Below the pieces are notes generated by a model. It saw only the letters and a list, made by a program, of their open reading frames with translations. It was not told the DNA's origin and searched no databases. The position numbers were made by a program, and so were the translations under genes. Below, in pieces: positions 1 to 8,672 of a DNA stretch of 64,000 nt. This DNA comes from Bacillus sp. FJAT-25509 (GTDB taxonomy: Bacteria > Bacillota > Bacilli > Bacillales > Bacillaceae_G), in contig NZ_LJIZ01000007.1 of NCBI RefSeq assembly GCF_001420605.1, positions 1 through 64,000 of the forward strand, given 5' to 3'. Each line of letters starts with the position of its first letter. Position 1 is the stretch's first letter.

Positions 1-497
1 CAATCATCGGTATTACAACTGTATTAATCGTAATGATGTTTGGACAAACTCGTCTATTCTATGCAATCAGTAAAGACGGTTTATTACCAGGTAAATTATC
101 AAAAGTTAACAAGAAAACTGCAGTTCCTGTAACAAGTACTTGGGTAACTGGCGGGCTAGTTGCTTTATTCGCTGGCTTAATTCCATTAAACAAATTAGCT
201 GAATTAACAAATATCGGTACTCTATTCGCTTTCTCTGCTGTTTCTCTTGGTGTACTAGTATTAAGAAAAACTCGCCCAGACTTAAAGCGTGGATTCAAAA
301 CTCCTTGGGTACCAGTAGTACCAGTATTAGCTGTTGTATTCTGTGTATATTTAATGCTACAACTTTCAACATTTACTTGGAAAGGTTTCGTAGTTTGGTT
401 AGTAATCGGTTTAGTAATTTATATAACATACGGATATAAAAATTCTAAACTAAACGGTAAAAATAAGATTGATAAAGATTCAAATCAAACTGCATAA
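1..497 (+). CDS. Amino-acid permease, APC superfamily (3' part only)
   Basis: This is the C-terminal part of an integral membrane amino-acid transporter. The gene runs in from before the window, and the reading frame is open from base 3 to the TAA at 495-497, giving about 164 residues. The visible part has the loop GQTRLFYAISKDGLLP typical of cationic and general amino-acid permeases (YfnA-like), followed by at least four hydrophobic segments and a short hydrophilic Lys/Asn-rich tail. Substrate specificity cannot be read from this fragment. A strong intrinsic terminator follows 15 bases after the stop, so it ends its transcription unit. The family assignment is fairly secure; the exact member is not. 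Confidence 0.85.
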   Translation, partial: IIGITTVLIVMMFGQTRLFYAISKDGLLPGKLSKVNKKTAVPVTSTWVTGGLVALFAGLIPLNKLAELTNIGTLFAFSAVSLGVLVLRKTRPDLKRGFKTPWVPVVPVLAVVFCVYLMLQLSTFTWKGFVVWLVIGLVIYITYGYKNSKLNGKNKIDKDSNQTA

Positions 498-511
498 GTA
501 ATTAAATGAGG

Positions 512-558
512 CTGTCTCAAAAGGTCGTTAAATGTCGACATTTTGAGACAGTTTTTTT
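512..558 (+). terminator. Intrinsic terminator after the amino-acid permease
   Basis: An 11-bp perfect stem (CTGTCTCAAAA at 512-522 with TTTTGAGACAG at 541-551) is followed by a T-run. Confidence 0.9.
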
Positions 559-560
559 AT

Positions 561-911
561 TTTTTGGGGGATTTTTATAAAATTGTAAGCTTTAAAGGAG
601 AGATTTTTTCTTTAGCCCTCTTGTTCTTACAATCTTGTCCTAGTCTTTTAACTAGATTTTTCACAGTTAGCTTAAAATTCATTTTTTTATATTTATTAAC
701 AATTTTATGTTTCCAATAACACTAGTAAGTTTTTTTTCAGAAGTTAAAAATATTATGAGCTAATTTTTTCGAAAAACAAATTCAATTCATTAGTTTATTA
801 ATTAATGTTCGATATTAATTGACTTACAAACTGATTAATAAACAACAGTTAGGATACTCTTAGTAAAGGCTATTTGATTAGGATTTATTGCAGACTTTTT
901 TTGATGAATAA
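561..911. other. AT-rich intergenic stretch without recognisable gene
   Basis: I found no ORF with a ribosome binding site and no RNA gene on either strand here. It is very AT-rich and separates the permease terminator from the repeat element that starts near 912. Confidence 0.5.
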
Positions 912-1038
912 GTTGATTGGAACGGAAGGTTGCTCGACTCCTATGGGATAAGCGGGAAGGCTGAGACCCCGCCGGCTTGCCGAGGAGGCTAAAGAATCTC
1001 GCCCCATGGAAAGCGAGCATCCTGTAGTGGAAATCAAC
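912..1038. repeat. Interspersed Bacillaceae-type repeat with terminal inverted repeats
   Basis: This 127-bp element is visibly more GC-rich than its surroundings. Its ends are complementary (GTTGATT at 912 with AATCAAC at 1032-1038). Inside lie further complementary blocks: GCTCG with CGAGC, CTATGGG with CCCATGG, and GCGGG with CCCGC, so the whole unit can fold into one long imperfect hairpin. Its wording, with GGAACGGAAGG near one end and GGAAAGCGAG near the other, resembles a non-coding repeat I recall from many Bacillaceae genomes. A 61-codon minus-strand frame across it is only a by-product of the repeat. It carries no transposase. Confidence 0.65.
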
Positions 1039-1102
1039 ATCACTCTACTCCTTTTACGAAAATTTAGTTATTATTTGACAAGGTTGTTTTTCAACAGTGT
1101 GA

Positions 1103-1141
1103 AAAAAATCCCACTATAATAATCTATAGTGGGATTTTTTT
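1103..1141. terminator. Bidirectional intrinsic terminator
   Basis: ATCCCACTATA (1108-1118) pairs with TATAGTGGGAT (1125-1135). It is flanked by an A-run on the left and a T-run on the right, so it can stop transcription in either direction. No gene lies directly beside it. Confidence 0.8.
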
Positions 1142-1276
1142 GTTAGTTACATATTTCCCTCAACAAACTAGAATAATGATAAATATCCACAGCTACAAAC
1201 TTTACAAAAACAGATTTACTTTATGATATGATACGACTTAAGAAATTTTATTTTCGAATGAACAGGAGCTGTTAAA

Positions 1277-1537
1277 ATGTTCCCATTAAAAAATTATTAT
1301 GAATCATTTATAAAAAAAGATCTAATTGGAGTGAAAAGAGAGATTGCATTAAAACGACTAAGTAATTTACTTGCTTGTCAAAAGATTAGTAAAGATACGA
1401 AGGAAGTTGTACATATTCGTTATTTTACTTGTACCGAAACACTTCAGCCTACTGACACTTATTTAGGTACAATTGCTGTGAAGTTTCAAAATGGTTATGT
1501 AGTTGAAACAGCAATTTCACTTCCTAAGGAAAAATAA
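1277..1537 (+). CDS. Small hypothetical protein (86 aa)
   Basis: I do not recognise this protein. It has 86 residues, is basic in its first third (many Lys and Arg) and has no membrane segment or signal peptide. The second half alternates hydrophobic and polar residues, ending TYLGTIAVKFQNGYVVET, which suggests a small beta-rich domain. The ATG at 1277 is preceded by AGGAG at about 1263-1268. It is monocistronic, with the terminator at 1103-1141 upstream and the yjcZ leader downstream. Codon use fits the neighbours, so I regard it as a real gene of unknown function. Confidence 0.6.
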   Translation: MFPLKNYYESFIKKDLIGVKREIALKRLSNLLACQKISKDTKEVVHIRYFTCTETLQPTDTYLGTIAVKFQNGYVVETAISLPKEK

Positions 1538-1610
1538 TTCATTTATTAAAACTTACTTCTAGGTAAAAGCCTAATTACATTATAGACTAGTTTCATAGTT
1601 GGCAAAAAAA

Positions 1611-1696
1611 CATACGATACATTATCCACCTCTCCTAATTGAAATTTTTCAATTAGCCGCATGACCCTAAGGGAGTTTTCCCTTAAATATCGTATG
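1611..1696 (+). promoter_or_regulatory. Structured 5' leader (three-stem RNA) before the yjcZ-type gene
   Basis: Three perfect stems can form: P1 CATACGATA (1611-1619) with TATCGTATG (1688-1696); P2 CTAATTGA (1635-1642) with TCAATTAG (1649-1656); and P3 TAAGGGA (1668-1674) with TCCCTTA (1679-1685). Together they make a three-way junction whose closing stem directly abuts the AAGGAGG ribosome binding site at 1697-1703. I do not recognise it as a known riboswitch class. A regulatory role is inferred from its position. Confidence 0.5.
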
Positions 1697-1711
1697 AAGG
1701 AGGTCACATGT

Positions 1712-1849
1712 ATGAGTACTGGACATCACGGACACCATCTTAACGGTTTTGCTTTAATCGTTGTTCTATTTATCCTATTAATCATTGTTGGAGCAGCTTG
1801 CTGGTCTGGATATGACGGATATGGATATGGACATGGACATCACTGGTAA
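1712..1849 (+). CDS. YjcZ-family tiny transmembrane sporulation protein
   Basis: This 45-residue protein has a His/Gly-rich N-terminus (MSTGHHGHH), one membrane helix reading GFALIVVLFILLIIVGA, and a Gly/Tyr/His tail. The helix is the hallmark of the YjcZ/YosX tiny membrane proteins of spore formers. I chose ATG 1712 because AAGGAGG at 1697-1703 sits 8 bases before it. A longer frame opening at 1661 would run through the leader stems and lacks a binding site. The family is usually sporulation-associated with unknown molecular role. The extra histidines at both ends are unlike the plain Gly/Tyr versions and could bind metal, which is speculation. Confidence 0.85.
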   Translation: MSTGHHGHHLNGFALIVVLFILLIIVGAACWSGYDGYGYGHGHHW

Positions 1850-1863
1850 TCATTAAAAACTAT

Positions 1864-1898
1864 AAAACTCCTGTTAAGTTTTAACAGGAGTTTTTTTA
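1864..1898 (+). terminator. Intrinsic terminator of the yjcZ-type gene
   Basis: ACTCCTGTTAA (1867-1877) pairs with TTAACAGGAGT (1881-1891), followed by a T-run. Confidence 0.9.
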
Positions 1899-1992
1899 TT
1901 TTTAAAAAAGCTTGTACTTAATTATGAATACTCAAGTATACCTCTGTTAATAATATGTTAGGTTTCAATTATTAATGTAGAGGAGGTTATGT

Positions 1993-2172
1993 ATGAATAA
2001 ACAACGAGCTCAAGAAATTGCTTCTTCACCTGAAATGGCTAATGTGACATATAATGGAGTGCCAATTTACATTCAACATGTTGATGAAACAAATGAAACT
2101 GCTAGAATCTATCCGCTAGGTCAACCAGATCGAGAGGAAGAAGTTTCAATCAATAGTTTGTCAGAACATTAA
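1993..2172 (+). CDS. sspH: Small acid-soluble spore protein, H-type
   Basis: The 59-residue product begins MNKQRAQEIASSPEMANVTY and contains IYIQHVDETNETARIYPL, the signature of H-type SASPs, which are minor proteins of the spore core made in the forespore. Its length matches the family. AGGAGG at 1981-1986 precedes the ATG with good spacing, and a strong terminator follows immediately. It is monocistronic. Expression under a forespore sigma factor is expected from the family; I could not place that promoter with certainty. It is good evidence that the host sporulates. Confidence 0.93.
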   Translation: MNKQRAQEIASSPEMANVTYNGVPIYIQHVDETNETARIYPLGQPDREEEVSINSLSEH

Positions 2173-2181
2173 TTCTAGAAT

Positions 2182-2220
2182 AACAAAAACAAACCTCTTA
2201 GCCTGAGGTTTGTTTTTGTT
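2182..2220. terminator. Bidirectional terminator between sspH and the thiC unit
   Basis: The long perfect stem AACAAAAACAAACCTC with GAGGTTTGTTTTTGTT is flanked by A- and T-rich arms. It can end sspH on the plus strand and the thiC transcript on the minus strand. Confidence 0.85.
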
Positions 2221-2228
2221 ATTACGTA

Positions 2229-2399
2229 TTACCAACATAAGCTCTCAATTAAACTGCATTTAAGACATTCTTGTATCGTATCTTTCTTCAAAAAATCGTG
2301 GTCACAATTTTTTTGAATCGTTTTCAGTTCTATTTTTAAGTGTTGCATATATTCTTCCAATAGTTTTATCTCGTTTATGATTTCTTCTACCCTATTCAT
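2229..2399 (-). CDS. Small Cys/His-rich coiled-coil protein downstream of thiC
   Basis: This 56-residue protein starts at ATG 2399 and begins MNRVEEIINEIKLLEEYMQH. Its first 30 residues look like a charged coiled coil. The second half carries C-x2-H (CDHDF, residues 32-35) and C-x2-C (ECLKCSL, from residue 45), a plausible single zinc site, and it ends IESLCW. Small Bacillus proteins with a helical N-terminus and a CxxH...CxxC tail of this kind are familiar to me, but their function is unknown. The start lies 15 bases after the thiC stop in the same direction, so it is probably cotranscribed with thiC and under the same TPP riboswitch. The ribosome binding site is weak. Confidence 0.6.
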   Translation of the reverse strand: MNRVEEIINEIKLLEEYMQHLKIELKTIQKNCDHDFLKKDTIQECLKCSLIESLCW

Positions 2400-2414
2400 A
2401 TAAGGCTCACACCC

Positions 2415-4199
<1,785 letters not shown>

Positions 4200-4253
4200 T
4201 CATTCCCCTTTTTAATTAGTTTAAAAAGGACGAAATCCAATCCATTTAAAGCA

Positions 4254-4290
4254 TGAAAAAAAGCCGGAATCTTATGTTTAAGACCCGGCT
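4254..4290 (-). terminator. Riboswitch terminator upstream of thiC
   Basis: On the minus strand AGCCGGGTCTTA pairs with TAAGATTCCGGCT, followed by a T-run. It lies between the TPP aptamer and thiC, so it is the expression platform of an OFF switch acting by premature termination. Confidence 0.88.
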
Positions 4291-4340
4291 AAGTGTTAGC
4301 AAAACTACATTAATAATTATGTAATCATTAATGAAAATTT

Positions 4341-4437
4341 CTAACTTCCCCACGCTGGTATGAACCAGATCAGGTCCTGAGGGTTAAGAAACTTAATCAC
4401 GTTTCTCTCTCAGCCCAATTAATTGGACACCCCTAGT
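4341..4437 (-). promoter_or_regulatory. TPP riboswitch aptamer for thiC
   Basis: Read on the minus strand, this stretch contains the conserved TPP aptamer blocks in order: AGGGGTGTCC, GGGCTGAGAG, CCCTCAGGACCTGAT and CAGCGTGGGGAAG. Both ligand-binding arms are complete. It is followed by the terminator at 4254-4290. Confidence 0.95.
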
Positions 4438-4461
4438 CAATCTATTAAATTGTTCAAACTA

Positions 4462-4490
4462 AATATAAACCCATAAATTTAAAATGTAAA
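4462..4490 (-). promoter_or_regulatory. Likely promoter of thiC
   Basis: On the minus strand TTTACA (4485-4490) and TATATT (4462-4467) are separated by 17 bases, about 25 bases upstream of the aptamer. Confidence 0.55.
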
Positions 4491-4632
4491 TGTTTTTATT
4501 CCCCTAAATTTTTACAGAAACTCCAAACAAAAAAAAATTTGGTTTTTTTATACTACTAAAAACACTTGATTCCACTATACTTCAAGCCCAATTTTTGGTA
4601 ATAAAATGGGACTAGTAAAAATAAATTTAGTA

Positions 4633-4660
4633 TTGAATATTATTTTTTATATGCTATGCT
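4633..4660 (+). promoter_or_regulatory. Possible promoter of the tenI-thiF operon
   Basis: TTGAAT (4633-4638) and TATGCT (4655-4660) are 16 bases apart, just upstream of the plus-strand TPP aptamer. The match is moderate. Confidence 0.4.
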
Positions 4661-4685
4661 AAGATTAATTTTCATACATATTCAT

Positions 4686-4777
4686 CACTAGGGGATCCCT
4701 TGATAAGGGCTGAGAATAAGGTAGTTACTTTTAAACCCTCAAAACCTGAACAGGCTAGTACCTGCGTAGGAAAGTGG
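4686..4777 (+). promoter_or_regulatory. TPP riboswitch aptamer for tenI-thiO-thiS-thiG-thiF
   Basis: The conserved blocks ACTAGGGGATCC, AGGGCTGAGA, ACCCTCAAAACCTGAAC and CTGCGTAGGAAAG occur in aptamer order. CACT at 4686-4689 can pair with AGTG at 4773-4776 as the closing stem. The 3' side GGAAAGTGG (4769-4777) is identical to the 3' arm of the following terminator, so it can act as the anti-terminator strand. Confidence 0.95.
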
Positions 4778-4807
4778 CGCATTTTATACTTTTTTCGCGT
4801 GCAATGT

Positions 4808-4843
4808 AACCACTTTCTTTTTTTTAGGAAAGTGGTTTTTTTG
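4808..4843 (+). terminator. Riboswitch terminator upstream of tenI
   Basis: AACCACTTTC (4808-4817) pairs with GAAAGTGGTT (4828-4837), followed by a T-run. It is the expression platform of the plus-strand TPP switch. Confidence 0.92.
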
Positions 4844-4878
4844 TTTGAAAAAATTTTGCAAATGAAAGAGGCTGGGCC

Positions 4879-5493
4879 ATGGAACTTATTGCAATTACAG
4901 ATGATCAGCACTCAGTCGAAGTACTTGCTACAAAAATAATTCAAATAATCGATGCAGTCGACTATGTGCATATTCGTGAAAAGTCGAAAACGGCAATCGA
5001 GCTACTATCACTCTTAAATCTACTAAAAATAAACAAAGTAGATATGAAAAAAATTGTTTTAAATGATCGTTTAGATATAGCTATTTTCTCTAACCTATCA
5101 AATATTCACTTACCGGGACATGGTCTTCCACTTGTTGATGTAAAAGAATATTTTCCTAATTTACGAGTAGGAAAATCAGTTCACACACTTACTGAAGCAA
5201 TACAGGCAGAAAATGATAAAGCTGACTATATTCTGTACGGTCATTGTTTTGAAACAGAGTGTAAAAATGGATTAACACCTAATGGGATTGAACTAATTCC
5301 AGAAATGAAAAAAACGTTAACTATACCAATCTATGCAGTCGGCGGAATATTACCTGAACATATCCAGGTTCTAAAAGAGAACGAAATTGATGGTATAGCT
5401 GTCATGTCTGGCATATTTTCTGCCCGAAATCCTCTAGAAGCTGCGCTGCAATATTTTGAAAGGTGTAAATTCGCTTATGAACAAGAAATTTGA
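4879..5493 (+). CDS. tenI: Thiazole tautomerase TenI (thiamin phosphate synthase-like fold)
   Basis: TenI is a TIM-barrel protein related to ThiE that aromatises the thiazole product of ThiG. The 204-residue length, the opening MELIAITDDQHS and the motifs DYVHIREK, SVHTLTEA, GHCFETECKNG and PIYAVGGI fit the TenI branch. Its position at the head of thiO-thiS-thiG-thiF matches the tenI place in the Bacillus thi operon. The start at 4879 follows AAAGAGG. The 3' end overlaps thiO by 17 bases, suggesting translational coupling. It is controlled by the TPP riboswitch upstream. A ThiE role is less likely given the neighbours. Confidence 0.88.
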   Translation: MELIAITDDQHSVEVLATKIIQIIDAVDYVHIREKSKTAIELLSLLNLLKINKVDMKKIVLNDRLDIAIFSNLSNIHLPGHGLPLVDVKEYFPNLRVGKSVHTLTEAIQAENDKADYILYGHCFETECKNGLTPNGIELIPEMKKTLTIPIYAVGGILPEHIQVLKENEIDGIAVMSGIFSARNPLEAALQYFERCKFAYEQEI

Positions 5494-6568
5494 TGTTGTA
5501 GTAATTGGTGGTGGAATAATAGGTTGTTCCATTGCTTATTATCTAGCGAAAGAAAACATTAATGTCGCAGTTCTTGAAGAACAGCAAGTTGGACAGAAAA
5601 CAACTAAGGCAGCTGCAGGAATGCTTGGTGCCCATTCAGAGTGGGATCAGTCCGAGTCATTTTTTACTTTTGCTAGAAACAGTCAATTAACTTATTTTCA
5701 ACTTCAAGAAGAATTAAAAGAGTTATGTGGAATCGATATTGAACTAAAAAAAGGTGGCATTTTCAAACTAGCTTATACCGATTTAGAAAAAAAACAATTA
5801 ACTCCACTACTCACTCAAACTTCGGCACTTTGGTATAACCATGAGGAGTTAAAAAAACAGATACCTGGTGTCCATCCAAACATAATTGGAGCAGCTTATA
5901 TTGAAGACGACGTGAATGTATTACCTGTTTCTGTCTGTAACGCGTTTTGCAAGAGTGCTCAAATTTTAGGTGCATCTATATTTGAATATACTCATGTATT
6001 TCAGATTCAAAAAAATGATTCACATTATTTAATTAAAACTACAAATGGCAATTTTGAAGCAAAAACTCTTGTAGTTGCAAGTGGTGTTTGGAGTAATTCA
6101 TTGTTTGGGCAGCTTGGATTACATCATGAAATTATTCCCGTTAAAGGTGAATGCATCGCGGTCAGAAGTGAAAAGGTTGCATTAAAACATACTCTTTTCC
6201 ATGAACAAAATTATATTGTTCCAAGGAATGACGGTCGCCTTGTCATCGGAGCTACGATGATCGATAACGAATGGAATGAGAACCCTAGCTTAAGGGGGAT
6301 TGAGTCATTAATACAAAGCGCTAAAAAAATGCTTCCCGAAATTGAAGACATGAAAATTGATTCATTTTGGGCAGGATTACGACCGCGAACTCTCGACTAT
6401 AATCCCTTTATTGGAATTCATCCCGAAGAAGATCAAATCTTATTTGCGACCGGCCATTTTCGAAATGGTATTTTGCTTGCACCAGCAACTGGAAAATTAA
6501 TTCGAGATTTAATCCTTAAACGAAAAGTCGATCGTAACTGGATCGAAGCATTTAAAATCAATCGTTAA
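5477..6568 (+). CDS. thiO: Glycine oxidase ThiO
   Basis: ThiO is an FAD-dependent oxidase that makes dehydroglycine from glycine for thiazole formation in aerobic bacilli. The protein is 363 residues from ATG 5477. A TTG at 5456 would extend it by seven residues but coincides with the binding-site region. The dinucleotide fold VVVIGGGIIGCSIAYYLA lies at the N-terminus. The C-terminal FWAGLRPRTLDYNPFIG is a typical D-amino-acid oxidase/ThiO signature. It overlaps tenI by 17 bases and is followed closely by thiS, all under the TPP riboswitch. Confidence 0.93.
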   Translation: MNKKFDVVVIGGGIIGCSIAYYLAKENINVAVLEEQQVGQKTTKAAAGMLGAHSEWDQSESFFTFARNSQLTYFQLQEELKELCGIDIELKKGGIFKLAYTDLEKKQLTPLLTQTSALWYNHEELKKQIPGVHPNIIGAAYIEDDVNVLPVSVCNAFCKSAQILGASIFEYTHVFQIQKNDSHYLIKTTNGNFEAKTLVVASGVWSNSLFGQLGLHHEIIPVKGECIAVRSEKVALKHTLFHEQNYIVPRNDGRLVIGATMIDNEWNENPSLRGIESLIQSAKKMLPEIEDMKIDSFWAGLRPRTLDYNPFIGIHPEEDQILFATGHFRNGILLAPATGKLIRDLILKRKVDRNWIEAFKINR

Positions 6569-6594
6569 TTTTTATGTTTTGGAGGTGTAAACAC

Positions 6595-6798
6595 TTGGAA
6601 ATAAGATTAAACGGAAAGAACATCAACATTTCCAGCAAAACCTGTACAATTCAGGATTTGCTTAATGAATATCAATTAGAAAACCGAATTGTTATTGTCG
6701 AGGTTAATAAAGAAATTATTTATAAAGAACAGTATTCATTAACTCATCTCTCTAACGGAGATTCTGTAGAATTAATACATTTTGTAGGTGGTGGCTAA
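6595..6798 (+). CDS. thiS: Sulfur carrier protein ThiS
   Basis: ThiS is the ubiquitin-like carrier whose C-terminal Gly-Gly is adenylated by ThiF, thiocarboxylated, and used by ThiG as sulfur donor. The protein is 67 residues and ends HFVGGG, with the required terminal GG. I chose TTG 6595 because GGAGGTG at 6581-6587 is 7 bases before it. The ATG at 6574 lies upstream of that site and would add an un-thiS-like leader. The thiG start follows 2 bases after the stop. Confidence 0.93.
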   Translation: MEIRLNGKNINISSKTCTIQDLLNEYQLENRIVIVEVNKEIIYKEQYSLTHLSNGDSVELIHFVGGG

Positions 6799-6800
6799 TC

Positions 6801-7568
6801 ATGTTAAAAGTAGGAAATCATACATTTCATTCAAGATTATTATTAGGAACAGGAAAATACCCTTCATTTGAAGTCCAGAAAGAAGCTGTTGAAGTATCGA
6901 AAGCCGAGATCCTAACTTTTGCTGTTAGAAGAATGAATATTTTTGAGGAATCTCAACCAAATTTTCTAGAACAACTAGATTTAACAAAGTATAAATTATT
7001 GCCTAATACTGCTGGTGCAAAAACTGCCGAAGAGGCTGTTAGAATTGCAAGATTGGCAAAAGCATCTGGCTTATGCGATATGATCAAGGTAGAAGTAATT
7101 GGGTGTGATAAATCATTATTACCTGATCCAATCGAAACATTGAAAGCATCAGAAATGCTATTAAACGAAGGATTTGTTGTATTACCTTATACTTCCGATG
7201 ATGTTGTGCTAGCAAGAAGACTAGAAGAACTTGGTGTACATGCGATTATGCCAGGTGCATCTCCTATCGGTTCCGGAAAAGGAATTATTAATCCACTTAA
7301 TCTTAAATTTATCATTGAGCAATCGAATGTACCTGTTATAGTAGATGCCGGTATCGGGTCGCCAAAAGATGCAGCTTTTGCAATGGAGCTAGGTGCTGAT
7401 GGAGTCCTTTTAAATACTGCGGTTTCTAATGCAAAAGATCCTGTAAAAATGGCAGTTGCGATGAAGCTTGCTATTGAAGCTGGAAGACTTGGTTATGAGG
7501 CAGGAAGAATTGAAGAAAAAAATTATGGTGAAGCTAGTAGCCCAATCACAGGGTTGGTGAATTCTTGA
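6801..7568 (+). CDS. thiG: Thiazole synthase ThiG
   Basis: ThiG condenses deoxyxylulose phosphate, dehydroglycine and ThiS thiocarboxylate into the thiazole ring. The 255-residue TIM barrel has the Schiff-base lysine at K96 (DMIKVEVIG), the start [20 protein letters not shown], and the phosphate-binding loops [12 protein letters not shown] and DAGIGSP. The ATG lies 2 bases after thiS, and the last 4 bases overlap the thiF start (TTGA). All catalytic features look intact. Confidence 0.97.
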   Translation: MLKVGNHTFHSRLLLGTGKYPSFEVQKEAVEVSKAEILTFAVRRMNIFEESQPNFLEQLDLTKYKLLPNTAGAKTAEEAVRIARLAKASGLCDMIKVEVIGCDKSLLPDPIETLKASEMLLNEGFVVLPYTSDDVVLARRLEELGVHAIMPGASPIGSGKGIINPLNLKFIIEQSNVPVIVDAGIGSPKDAAFAMELGADGVLLNTAVSNAKDPVKMAVAMKLAIEAGRLGYEAGRIEEKNYGEASSPITGLVNS

Positions 7569-8572
7569 CAAACCGCTATGCAAAGCAAGAATTATTTTTA
7601 GGAAAAGATCGTCAATCAAACTTACAAAAAGCCAGTGCCATTATTATTGGTGTTGGTGCATTAGGCTCATCAATAGCAGAAATGCTTGTAAGAGCAGGCA
7701 TTGGAAATATAACAATTGTTGACCGTGATTACGTTGAATGGAGTAATTTACAAAGGCAGTCTCTTTACACAGAAGAGGATGCTAGAAATAAACTACCTAA
7801 AGTAATTGCAGCTAAATATCGACTTCAACAAATTAATAGTGAAGTTTCGATTACTAGTTTAATAAAAGATATTACTAGTCTTAATATTGAAGAGTTGATT
7901 AAAGGCCAAACAATCATTCTCGATGCAACAGATAATTTTGAAACTAGAATGGTTGTGAATGATGCAGCAATTAAGCATGGGATCCCCTTTATTTTTGGTG
8001 CGTGTGTTGGAAGCTATGGCCTCTCGTTTCCAATTATTCCAGGGAAAACTCCTTGTCTTAACTGTTTATTAAATCATATACCAACTTTAAATATGACTTG
8101 CGATACAGTAGGAGTAATCAGTCCAATTGTGCAAATGATTGCTGCCTACCAAGTAACCTATGCCCTGCAATATCTTACTAACCATGAACTTTCACCAATC
8201 TTACAATCGATTGATGTTTGGAAGTATGAAAAGTCAGATATAAACATCGAAAAATTAAAAAATAATAATTGTGCAACATGTGGCTCTATAAGAAGTTACC
8301 CATTTTTAAAAGATGATGACCATATGAAATCATATGTTTTATGTGGAAGAGATGCAGTCCAATTAAGAGTATCATCTCCTAAAATTCCAACACTAACTAA
8401 CCTTTCTGAAAGATTACAAGGGTTAGTAAATGATTTGATCGTAAATCCTTATTTATTATCATGTACTTATGAAGATCATCGCATTGTTTTATTTAAAGAC
8501 GGTCGAGCAATTATTCACGGTACAAAAGAAGCATCTGTTGCTAAAGAACTCTATCGCAAAGTTTTAGGTTGA
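7565..8572 (+). CDS. thiF: ThiS adenylyltransferase ThiF
   Basis: ThiF is an E1-like enzyme that adenylates the ThiS C-terminus. The 335-residue protein shows the nucleotide-binding [28 protein letters not shown] with its catalytic Arg, and two zinc-binding C-x2-C pairs (CLNC, CATC). It starts with TTG inside the thiG stop (TTGA), a typical coupled start. Compared with plain MoeB/ThiF of about 250 residues, it has roughly 80 extra C-terminal residues that do not look like a complete rhodanese domain, since no Cys active-site loop is seen. Its position makes a ThiS role more likely than a MoaD role. No thiD or tenA follows in the window. Confidence 0.92.
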   Translation: MTNRYAKQELFLGKDRQSNLQKASAIIIGVGALGSSIAEMLVRAGIGNITIVDRDYVEWSNLQRQSLYTEEDARNKLPKVIAAKYRLQQINSEVSITSLIKDITSLNIEELIKGQTIILDATDNFETRMVVNDAAIKHGIPFIFGACVGSYGLSFPIIPGKTPCLNCLLNHIPTLNMTCDTVGVISPIVQMIAAYQVTYALQYLTNHELSPILQSIDVWKYEKSDINIEKLKNNNCATCGSIRSYPFLKDDDHMKSYVLCGRDAVQLRVSSPKIPTLTNLSERLQGLVNDLIVNPYLLSCTYEDHRIVLFKDGRAIIHGTKEASVAKELYRKVLG

Positions 8573-8583
8573 AATAGAAAAAT

Positions 8584-8624
8584 ACCCTTTCGAAGACTAA
8601 TAATATAATAGTCTTTGAAAGGGT
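8584..8624. terminator. Hairpin between thiF and the copper lipoprotein gene
   Basis: ACCCTTTCGAAGACT (8584-8598) pairs almost perfectly with AGTCTTTGAAAGGGT (8610-8624). There is no long T-run on the plus side, so it may be a weak terminator or an mRNA-end stabiliser for the two convergent units. Confidence 0.5.
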
Positions 8625-8672
8625 CAATTATAAACCTTCCAACATTAATACAGCAACTATCATGGAAGGAAA

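Noticed and set aside
835-1020. 61-codon minus-strand frame starting MLAFHGARFFSLLGKP
   Set aside because: It lies entirely across the hairpin repeat at 912-1038, has no ribosome binding site, and arises from the repeat's own base order.
1661-1711. Longer N-terminus for the YjcZ-type protein from ATG 1661
   Set aside because: The extra codons run through perfect RNA stems, and the strong AAGGAGG points to ATG 1712.
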